The translations under genes were made by a program, and so were the position numbers. From the NCBI RefSeq assembly GCF_037975245.1, contig NC_092576.1, positions 36,112,611-36,176,610 of the forward strand: 64,000 nt of DNA, read 5' to 3'. Source of the stretch: Apostichopus japonicus. Lineage: Eukaryota; Echinodermata; Holothuroidea; Aspidochirotida; Stichopodidae. The notes under the pieces were generated by a model that saw only the letters and a program-made list of their open reading frames with translations, did no database searches and was not told the origin of the DNA. The first letter of the stretch is position 1, and the number at the start of each line of letters is the position of its first letter. Positions 55,141 through 64,000 of this stretch are shown piece after piece.

Positions 55141-55759
55141 TGTGTAGCAGTACATTTTAAAGCAAGGATTTGAGTCATGACATGACATGTTTTTAATAGA
55201 ACTTTGACTTTTCAGTTCTTATTAAAATTTATTTGTCCATTATGTATGAGTGGACATACTGCTGTATAATTTTTATATCAAAATATTGTATTTTCAATCC
55301 TCTGACACAATTTGGTGATTGGGACAGCCATTTGGGACCAACTTGTTTATAATATTTGCATCCCTTGAAACAGTTCTCTGAAAATATTGGCTTAATCTGA
55401 CAAAGCTTTTTGTTATGATTGAACCATGGGAGAAATATCACCCCATTCTAGCTGTAACACTCCTATTGAGGCTTTTCATGTATGCTTTTCAAGATATGTT
55501 ATAGCAATAAATGAGTCTGGTAAAATAAAGCCATGATTTCTGTATTTTTTATTCAAACATACCTTTTCAACCTTGCAATAGGATTTCCTTCATTTACCCC
55601 ACAAGATTGCCCAATTTTTTTTTTTCTGGGAGGGGGGGGGTCGGATTGTATTAGCAACAGCCAGCAGGAACCCTGAGTGAAACTTACAGATTTTATGCAC
55701 ACGAAGATCTCCACACAAACTGGAGGCCCAAAACATCCGCTAAAGTGAAAGCAAAATCG

Positions 55760-56705
55760 TGATGAATGGCGCATTAGTCTGATGACTAATGAATAACAGG
55801 TCAAGTGCTGTGCAGGACTAATTTTGGAAGTCACCAGACTAAATGAATGGTCATATGATTATGATATATTAGTCACTTGACTAGTTTAGCATATTAGTCA
55901 TACGAGTAATCTTTGCTGGTTAGTCATTTGACTAATTTTAATTAGGCGTACGAAGCACTGTGCAGGACTAATTTTAATTAGTCAATTTGACTAACCTAGA
56001 TTAGCAGTGCTATAATATACCTCTACGAGCGCCTGTGGGCTACACTAGGTAGACTAAACTCCTAGCCTACCTTCGGCCTTGCGTTAGCAACAGTTTTGCT
56101 TACTAAGGCCTAACGTTATAATTTTACCCATACTTTCCAAGCAAACATATCGCGGATAGTCAAACCTTACTTGAACATTATGTCAATTGTGTCAATTATT
56201 ATTTATTAGAATTTCAGTTGTGATTGAACTTACTTAACTGACGACATTTTGAAACTGCTTCTGACGATTTGTTAAATGATTAACAATCTTCTTATTTTGT
56301 TGATAGCCCTGTTCTATCTGCAGTTAGGCAATGGCCGCAATGTACGACGTACGACGTACCACGTGCGTGCATACAGTATACATGTAATCGCCGGCCGTCG
56401 TCTGAATTTTTGATCTCTGATCAGCTGAGCATACGGTATTCTACGGTACGATGATTGGGTAAAATAATGACGTCATTAGTCAAAGCTGAAGGTTATAGAA
56501 AGTAAACAAACAGGAGACAAGAACATTCTCGTCACGCTTACATAGTGTGTGTCAAAAAAGTTCGTACACCTTTATGTGACTAATTTATGTTAGTCGAACG
56601 ACCATGCAAATTGGTCTGCAACTAACGAATTGGTAATGACTAGCTAACTCTAGTCACTGTGAGTAGACTTTTGCCATTCGTGACTAACTAATGTTTAGAG
56701 TACAG
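55760..56705 (-). mobile_element. TAGTCA-rich right terminus of CACTG element(s)
   Basis: About 55760-56010 and 56565-56702 are dense in attagtca/tgactaat motifs like the left ends at 46312 and 49172. The block gtgcaggactaattttaatta near 55970 repeats at about 55815 in part. The outer edge gactaactaatgtttagagt ending about 56702 is the reverse complement of the left terminus with two mismatches in the first nine bases. Between the two motif fields (56020-56560) lies GC-mixed sequence with acgtacg patches and no gene. Confidence 0.6.
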
Positions 56706-56976
56706 TACCACATGCATGGTACGGTAATACTATTTGCAACATATGCGTATGGAATGAGAAAAGTGTGTGTCGATAGGTACGATTTTTTTATATTACTAAA
56801 TTATATGACATATCAGATGTTAGCTCAACAAAAAGTACTCTAGTTTTAACTTTCAGAAACGTTTCACGAACCCCTAGGATGGACTCACGCACCCCCTGGG
56901 GGCAGTGGCGTAGCTAGGATTTTTTGAGTGGGGGCCATGGGGGGCTGTTGTTTCTTGTGGAGGGGGCCGGAGGTTA

Positions 56977-57366
56977 CTATCTGAGCGGAGCGCCACCTTG
57001 GTTGGAGCGGAGCGTACAGAGAAAATTTGAGATTTCAGCACCCCCCAGATCGCAGGAGATGGCACCTGTGAGGCAAAATAGCAACCAATAAGATGTGCAA
57101 CTTTGGTGACAGAAATGCAAAAAAAAAAAAAATTCTCTTTCATGCTGACTGGCCTTGCCAACTCATCCAGACTTTTAACTTGAGTGAAGTTGACATCAAA
57201 GGCGTACGGGACCATTTCAGTTTGGGGGGGGGGTGGGCAGAACTTTTTGTGCCCGAAAGTTCCTGTGACACTATCTAAGCGGAGCGCCACCGTCGGTTGG
57301 CGCGTAGCGAACAAGAACATTTTTGGCACACAATTTCTCTCAGATTGCCGGAAACGGCACTTCTGA
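56977..57366. repeat. ~100-bp hairpin repeats (two here, a third at 58199)
   Basis: Units begin at 56977, 57271 and 58199 with ctatctgagcggagcgcca, continue through gttggcgcggagcg-type sequence complementary to the first part, an AT-rich loop, and ctcagat.gccggaaacggc with cttctgag near the end. Each could fold into a hairpin. The third unit lies inside the nested element and is preceded by ggcttagccaggattt, reminiscent of the outer terminus, so different transposons here share a module. Confidence 0.8.
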
Positions 57367-57769
57367 GGCCTTGCAAGTTGCATCTAAACATTCTTTATTT
57401 TATAATCTCACGTTTTAGAAATTTACACTTCCCCAAAAATTTGGTAAATTAGAAGAAAAAATGGTAACATCACTTTGAAGGGGAAAAATGGGTCAGTATA
57501 TTTTTTAAGCTGCTATATTTAGTTACCTTATTTATTATTTTAACACAGTACTCAGCTACCTCCAGAAAAAACATACATTGTTCAACGACACGTGGGCGGG
57601 ATAATGTCGCTGTGTCGGGTGAGACTGCAATTTGTCTCACAAAAAGTATAAAATATAACAAAGAATACGATAAACCTGTACTTCTAGGCTTGTAGACACT
57701 CCCCCCCCCCCCACCATCCATGAAAAAGAAAATGTTTCTTTTATACACTCATGTCGGGGATATCCAGGT

Positions 57770-58436
57770 CAAGGGCGGCGGAAGCACTTTTAATCTGGGG
57801 GGAGGGGGCACCGACATCAAAGGGCACTTTGCAGAAATTCGATTGGAATGATGCAGCGTTATATTCAGTACCCTTTATAACTCTTATTGTATTATCTTAT
57901 TTGTGTATACACATCACTCCATCAACATCCCCCTCCCCCCCCCCCCCCTCAAGGAAAATATGCATACTAGCACTGCAATATCCAATGCGCAAATTGGGAA
58001 ACAAGGAACAAGTTTTCTTTTGAGACAAAATGAGGTGAAATCATGCTAGTTGCTAATGTAGGAATCTTCCGAATTAGATTTTTTTTCTTGTTAATATCTT
58101 AACAAATTTTTTTCCATTCGAAAATGCTTTGAGTTTGACTCACAGAAATTCGTTAAAAGTCACGGGCTTAGCCAGGATTTGCAAAGTTGTATGCACGGCT
58201 ATCTGAGCGGAGCGCCATTATCGGTTAGCGCGGAGAGTACTTTTAGAAAATTTTTGGTTTTACAAACCCCTCAGATGGCCGGAAACGGCCCTTCCTGAGT
58301 GTTCATTCTGGTTCCCTGGCCTCTTGCTAACTTGAGGCACCTCTATTTTTATGTAGAAAAAAGGCACATTTCTAACGTGAGCAAAAGTGGGGGAGGGGCA
58401 CGTGCCCCCTTCTTCCCCCCGGTTCCGCTGCCCTTG
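57770..58436. mobile_element. Nested 667-bp DNA transposon
   Basis: Ends caagggcggcggaagc (57770) and ggttccgctgcccttg (58421-58436) are inverted repeats with a few mismatches. The 8 bases outside are atccaggt on the left and gtccaggt on the right, a near-perfect 8-bp target duplication as made by hAT elements. It has inserted inside the 56903-59407 element, so it is younger. No transposase frame. Confidence 0.78.
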
Positions 58437-58559
58437 GTCCAGGTATACAATTGACTAGTTAGAAGGGGAAAAAAATGATCGTGCAAAAAGCGTGGTAGCC
58501 CAGATGAACTGCGCTTAATATTCGAAATATTCGGGCATCATGATGCTAAATAAAAAAAA

Positions 58560-58613
58560 AATCATGGAATTTGTCGGGCAAAAATTTGAAAAAGATTCGG
58601 GCAAGCTACTGCA

Positions 58614-58695
<82 letters not shown>

Positions 58696-58800
58696 CTCCA
58701 CTTAGGCTGCCCGAATCTTTCAGGACTTTTGCCCGAATTTCTTGTCCTCTGGAAATTTAGGGGGCAGTCTGCCCCCCTGCACCCCCCGCCTCGTACGACA
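58560..58800. repeat. Inverted arms around a (TA)n tract
   Basis: gggcaaaaatttgaaaaagat with tcgggca (about 58578-58604) is the approximate reverse complement of tgcccgaatctttcaggact and tttgcccgaa (about 58709-58737). Between them is an (AT)n run at 58618-58680 followed by poly-T. The right arm leads into a C-rich patch (58760-58790). It may be the head of another small palindromic element. Confidence 0.7.
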
Positions 58801-59609
58801 ATGGTTGGCATCATGTGTTGTTTCAAGGTGCCAAGGCCTTTCTCCCAACTCAAAACCCCTGTGGGCTACCGGTAGGTTTGCAGGAAATGCCCACATGTGG
58901 ACTTAAATAGCATTAGAGTAAGGGGATGGAAGACTAACACGCATCGATGTTGCGGTAATGGTCCACATTGGTGGCTCGGTGCTAATTAGGCCATTTATTG
59001 GGTTTCTTGAGGCAGCAGTCATCAGAATCTGGGTTTTTGTGCCAATCGATGACCGATAACATGTATTGGTAGATATCGATATCGCGCAGCACATGCACGA
59101 GGTTCGTGGTGTATGGTCGCGACCGTCGCATCGACCATTGCCATGCCATGCTGTATCATGACCATTCTCATGATTACTACAGATATTGTATTATTCTTAT
59201 TCTGCCAGATGCAGACGAGAAAAATGTGTAACACTATTTCCCAAATTATTGAACAAAAAATATTAGTGAATCCCACTGATGAGTTTTTTTTTTTTTTTTT
59301 TGTTACAATTTTTTTTTTTTGCATTTTTTTTTACCCCATTCCCAGTGGGGGGCCCAGCCGATTTAATAGGGGCCCCGTCCCCCAGGCCCCCCGTAGCTAC
59401 GCCACTGCCCTGGGGGTTCACGTACCTCAGACAGGGAACCCCTGCCCTACGGGAACAAAACGTATATATCAATAGGAATTTGTAGCTGTACGCTAACACA
59501 TTTCTGAACCGGGGTAACATTGGAATCACCAGAAATTGCGATTTAACGAATGTAAGTCTGTTTTAAGTTAAAATAGTGAAACGCTGTTAACGTCCTGGTG
59601 TGAAGAACT

Positions 59610-60200
59610 CCCTGTTCCGGAACCAACCAAAAAGGCTGTGAAGTTAGGGATGGTACAACACAAAGACTTTGAACCGGACAGCAGATATCGAAAGTGTAAG
59701 GTTTAATAGACATGTAGTTCTCAACTCGTTCTTTACCCTGTATTATACACTGTACATATGAAACACATAGCCGCGATAGGGACGGGCACCATCCACGACT
59801 GTAGCAGCCCAACAGTCGCGCAACACAGGTCTTGGGCACTGCACATGTCTCGGGCACTACACAGGTATTGGGCAGCGCAGGTGTCGGGCACTACACATGT
59901 GTCGCGCAGCGCACGGGTCGAGGACTGCACAGGTCACGGGCCCTGCACAGGTCACAGGCCCTGCACAGGTCACGGGCAATCCGCAGGCTATCAAAACATA
60001 TACATCTCTTTTGACTTAATAAGAAATGCCGATGGTACTTCTGTCACACGCCGTGCGAGCTATCGTACAGTTTCTCGTTACGCACCTAATCGACCCAAAA
60101 TGCACAAAACCTTTTACCCCGGAAATAACCCTCCTAGAGACTCGCTTCCGTACATACACTGTGTTGACGCCTTGACCAATCAGAGACTACCCTATACCAT
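59610..60200. mobile_element. Dispersed repeat with internal minisatellite, copy 2
   Basis: The second copy of the element at 45435-46020. The core (about 59835-59985) has about ten ~16-bp units, such as cgggcactgcacatgtct and tcacgggccctgcacagg, more than copy 1 and partly of a different subtype. Flanks match copy 1 on both sides. It lies about 200 bp right of the 2.5-kb transposon. The GC-rich units open frames on both strands (59543-60210) that I regard as by-products. Confidence 0.8.
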
Positions 60201-60761
60201 ATCCATATAAAAAATAATGACATCAAATGTGTGCATCTAAGCCATCTATCCTAAAATATCATTTTCTGACAGGAAGAGGGGACACCTCTCCCGTTAGACT
60301 CTCCCACAAAACGATTATAGTAACATAATTAATTGTCCCTTTCCCTGTTCTCTATCCCTCTACATCTCTAAAACTTCAGAGGGTATAGAACCTATATGAT
60401 GCCAATAAGAGTCATATCGATGCAATTATTAATTAAAATTGAGGTCTGTGACTGGTAGCACCGTTTTGAATACAAGGGGAGGGTATCTCCCTCCCACTGG
60501 ATTCCTACACAGAACGGACATTAGATTTGCAGTCTATATGCAGTATATATGGTGTTACGAAAAGTCGAAAGTCAAAGCGTTATTTTAAGTTCCTTGAATC
60601 ATACAATATTGTCAGGATGGGGGATGATCAGTTCCCCTGACAGATTTCATCTACCGTTAATATTATGTGAAATTGTGATACTCAAGGGGAGCAATTTTAA
60701 AATATTATAACCTGAAGTTCTTTCTATGTTCATTTCAAGACGCTTCTATTTTTATTTCCAG
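60201..60761. other. No gene seen; intron or spacer before exon a
   Basis: Ordinary AT-rich sequence with gggg-agg... and tcccctgac-type patches. No exon, RNA or repeat supported before the acceptor at 60761. Confidence 0.45.
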
Positions 60762-60881
60762 ACCAAGGGTCAAAAGAGTTTACGAGTTCTGTGTTCGAGT
60801 ATTGTGTATCTAAGGAAAACTGATTCTAAACCACTCCAGATGTCTACGATATTGCTTCTTGAAATTGCATCAAGTCACAAC
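60762..60881 (+). CDS. Locus 3, exon a (40 codons)
   Basis: An acceptor (tttttatttccag) and a gtaagtcg donor bound exactly 120 bp, phase 0 at both ends, as in exon a of locus 1 (39-158). It reads TKGQKSLRVLCSSIVYL and ends LLLEIASSHN; locus 1 reads QTITEMCSGDLSIL and ends EFLVEASNHD, with the cysteine-serine and the final HN/HD aligned. No exon b, c or d follows before the window ends, so the remainder must be outside or lost. It could also be a later cassette of locus 2 across a 17-kb intron; the phases would allow it. Confidence 0.6.
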
Positions 60882-61197
60882 GTAAGTCGATTATATTTTA
60901 ACACAGCCATAGAAATATTGCTACTTCAAGTTACCATTCTTATAACGGTACATTGCATTATCACGTGTCCATTACAAGCAACGGATATTATACTTCATCT
61001 AAGACAACTAATCTGACCGAGATGATGAAATGTTATTTATTCACCAAGTGTCAGTGTCTGAGTAGGTATTGATTAAAAAAAAGGTAATCAGATTTCCCGT
61101 TATACTCAGCCCAGAGTATAACTGTTTTTACGAGTTAACTCCCCACGACAAACAAAGAATAAACACCTTGATAAGACAGAGTGACGTCATCATTTGC

Positions 61198-61439
61198 CTA
61201 AAGCCCGGGTCACATCTGCGCGATTCAACACGCGGTTCAACTCGCAACTAAAATCACGCGAATCAGAAAAGTTGCTTCTAAAAGTTGCGCTGATTAGGAC
61301 ATTGCTCTATTGCAAATCGACGGCGCAACTTTTATTGCGCAACAAGTTGATACCCGTGTCTAACTACGCGATTCAACCTTCAATTGTATTGCGAGTTGAA
61401 TCGCGTGTTGAATCGCGCAGATGTGCACCCGGGCTTTAG
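61198..61439. mobile_element. 242-bp MITE with ~49-bp inverted termini
   Basis: The left end (ctaaagcccgggt at 61198, then cacatctgcgcgattcaaca) and the reverse complement of the right end (ending acccgggctttag at 61439) match over about 49 bp with one indel and one substitution. The interior is rich in gcgcaac/gttgcgc. No coding capacity. The target duplication is not resolved, since the TAA/TTA at the edges could belong to the element. Short length, long termini and no ORF define a miniature inverted-repeat element. Confidence 0.92.
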
Positions 61440-64000
61440 AAATATTGGCATTAACCTAAATGATAACACTGTCAATAATGTATGGTAGACTATGAAACAA
61501 ACACGATAGGGGACCGATCATTTGTCTCCAAACGTTTTTAAAATAGCTATAATTAGAAAAAGAGTTGAAACCCTGCAGACCGAGAGGAAAATATAAATCT
61601 ATCATCAAGGTAGTCGTTCCTATATCTCTAGTCTTGACCCAACACCCTCGACCCCTGTAGCATTTGTTTAGGAAGTGCGCCCTCTATCCTGCACAACCAG
61701 TCGATTTCAAATTGAATATGCATATTTACGAAAGTGCCATTTTTCTTCTTTATTTTTGGATTAAACAGGACATTTATTTGGTTTGTCCAACTAATATTGG
61801 CTTATTAAATAATGTACACAAGTTTCATGTAATTTGGTACAGTAGAAGGAACGTTTGAAGAAGAATAGCAAAAGCCTAAACAATTTAACATATTTGGAAG
61901 CTTCCTTTCACGAGTACACTCAAACAACAAAACACCTGTTCTCAAATGTAAACAAAGCCGCACAGTGAACGTTGATCATCTGCGCACGTAGACGTACGTA
62001 TAGATTCCCGCAGGGCGGGTGACCTTAAAATTACGTACTCTCTGTGTGGAGATTCAGTTCGTTACTAGTTACACGTACACATACATGTTTATCATTATAC
62101 CGTATGGCTGCCAATGGACTTACACCGCGTATGGTTTGCTGCTGTTATTATATCGACTTACGGTAATTATAGGCCTATTTAAGGTGAACAATTATAATCC
62201 TAGGCATGCTTGAGAGATTTTGTCTTTTCTGTAACATTTGTCGTTGCATGAATGTCAAAGGAATTACTTCTTTATGTAACCTTAATTGCCTGCCTGAAAT
62301 GAATGTTTTAGCCTAGGCCTAGGCTAGGCCCTACTTTGGTATTACTTAGGTTACGTTTGCTCTTCTTGAAATTGAAGCCTAAAGAAGTAAACCAAAATAG
62401 AAACGTCAGCAGAGTAGAAATTACATGAAACAGATAGATGACAAACCAGAAATTAGATCCAAACAATGAGCTTGTTGAACGCACAAAAGAACAATTAAGG
62501 CCTATACTCAAACATATACATCCGGTCATATGTTGCCCGTAAACTTCCTTTAATGTGTTCAAGTTAGACAACGTCTAGCCGAACAAAATAATAGTAGGCT
62601 ATGTATCAATCTCATCAAAATAGATTATCATTTTTTTTTTTATTTATGTGTTATTTGAGACCGTTGCATATGTATTAGTGACCAGTTTGCACCGTCAGCG
62701 TTACTCATTATTGGCGTTATATATTACTTAGGCCTAGGCCTATTGGTTGACGTGGTAGCCTAACGTTAGTTGTAAAAAAAAAAAATGAAGGTATAACAAA
62801 TAACGATTTTTAGGGAAAATAAAAAGAAGCAACAGGTTTGCGATCTAATACATTTCACACGGGTAAGCCTAGGCTTCGTCTTAAACACGTCACATGATAC
62901 CGGACAGTGCCGCGTTAAATTCAGGGTGTGAAGAGTTTCATTATCAACGTGTTAGCCTTCGTAATGTAACGTTAGACTTTAACCGTTAGCTACGGCTAGT
63001 ATAAGATTCTCTTACCGGGAAAAGTATGAACTTAGAATATAGCAATGTATATCCTCCGCCAGACTTTTAAATTTAATTTAATTATTGTATCAGTCATAAA
63101 ATTAGTTTCCAACTTTATACTAAATAAATTATATACTGTGGAGTGTGGGCCTAAATAGACAAATGAGGTAAACTTGGTAGCAGTAAGGATGGTTGTTTAT
63201 TACTTATCTAGGCTAGACCTAGGCTAACAGTAACAGTATGCCAAAAGTAAGATATCAAAAGGTAAACAGTATCAAAACTGGGGATGGGCAAAATTGAATA
63301 GGAAAGTTAAACTCAAATGAGTCTATACAATTACATTATAATAAGATATGACGGTGGCTTCGTTCATACTGTTTAGGCTTAAGCTAGGTTATTTTAAACC
63401 GGGCCGGCTATCTGGCTTCGCTACTGGTTTGTCGGTCGGCTGGAGAGTGGAAAGTTTAACATATGTACGCCACGAAATTAATATAGCCCTATGTAATATT
63501 TGTGTCTTAACAATGATTGGAAATTATTTTATCTTTATTATTACGAAATTGATTACAAGTAGGGTATAGGCCTATGCGATAAATAAACGTATCGAGATGT
63601 GCTGTATCTTCGGGAAGGAAACTCATTTGACGTGGGTCACTCACGGCAGGAACGTTGTCGAGTCTCTGCTAGTGTAGGCTGTAGAAATTAATGCACTGAC
63701 TTACAGGAATAAAGCAATAGCATACATTATGAAAACTACAGAAATAGTAATGTATGTGCTAAATATAATATTACAGACCAAATATAAATATTTATGATAT
63801 TGCTTTTTATTTTCATCTAAATTTCATCATCTTACGAATTTTATTTTAATAAAAGCATCATTATATCATGCTTTTTTTTCATTGGTATTCTTGGCAAGCA
63901 AGTTTGAAAAAGTCACCACTCTTCTTTTTATTATTAATAATGTAGGCCTAAATGCAATAAAGTTCCTAATATTATGAATATTGAAATAATAACAAATCAC
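61440..64000. other. No gene seen; palindrome-rich spacer
   Basis: AT-rich with dense taggcctag-type palindromes (62314-62332, 62732-62742, 63209-63226). A cccgcagggcgggt motif at 62008 recalls cccgcggggcgggt at 1344. I looked for exons b, c and d of locus 3 and found none up to the edge. Confidence 0.45.

Larger units (their letters stand above)
56903..59407. mobile_element. 2.5-kb DNA transposon with 9-bp target duplication
   Basis: Terminal inverted repeats cagtggcgtagcta (56903-56916) and its complement (59394-59407) are flanked by perfect direct copies of ccctggggg (56894-56902 and 59408-59416). The CAGTGGCG start is hAT-like, though hAT elements usually make 8-bp duplications, so the superfamily is uncertain. 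The interior is non-coding: G-rich runs, hairpin-bearing ~100-bp repeats, a nested element (57770-58436) and a (TA)n tract. It is non-autonomous. Confidence 0.85.

Noticed and set aside
59543-60210. Cysteine-rich and histidine/alanine-rich frames on both strands
   Set aside because: They read the GC-rich minisatellite units of a dispersed repeat and are not maintained in the other copy at 45435-46020.

Overview
This is a eukaryotic, AT-rich animal window. It is intron-dominated and full of retrotransposon relics, small DNA transposons, satellites and microsatellites, with no prokaryotic gene organisation. Many short palindromes of the aggcct/taggcctag kind, and a gene joining a death-fold domain to ribonuclease-inhibitor-like leucine-rich (LRR-like) exons, make me favour an echinoderm, perhaps a sea cucumber. 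That is inference from memory and not proven by the sequence.

The only convincing host coding sequence is a small gene family built from short exons on the + strand, rebuilt here from splice sites and phase. Locus 1 (39-5560, its 5' part outside the window) has exons a (40 codons), b, c and d. Locus 2 (40962-43530) starts with a short ATG exon and a death-effector-like domain exon, then a 53-bp linker exon, then exons b, c and d of the same family; together they join into an open reading frame of 260 codons. Locus 3 is a lone exon a at 60762-60881 near the right edge. The a-b-c-d cassette begins and ends in phase 0, and exon a (120 bp) and exon c (77 bp) have identical lengths in their copies. 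Exon c of locus 1 (4507-4583) is short but clear once compared with locus 2. The family looks like the C-terminal, LRR-like part of an NLR-type or death-domain receptor. No NACHT domain is visible in the window.

Layout: 1-5.6 kb, locus 1, with a ~480-bp intronic duplication; 5.7-7.8 kb, a ~46-47-bp satellite; 9.1-9.8, 14.95-15.26, 17.99-18.24 and 28.86-29.43 kb, non-LTR retrotransposon (LINE) relics; 25.7-26.5 kb, a tRNA-Ser-derived SINE beside a YqaJ-like recombinase fragment; 37.3-39.95 kb, a very large GAT/GAG satellite; 40.96-43.5 kb, locus 2; 45.4-46.0 and 59.6-60.2 kb, two copies of a dispersed repeat carrying an internal minisatellite; 46.3-56.7 kb, a field of CACTG-ended elements rich in TAGTCA/TGACTA motifs, enclosing a decayed multi-exon gene with a duplicated last exon; 56.9-59.4 kb, a 2.5-kb transposon with perfect 9-bp target duplications and a second transposon nested in it; 61.2-61.4 kb, a 242-bp MITE.

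The rest, about half of the window, shows no gene I can support. Many open frames there are short and have no splice context, codon bias or family resemblance.
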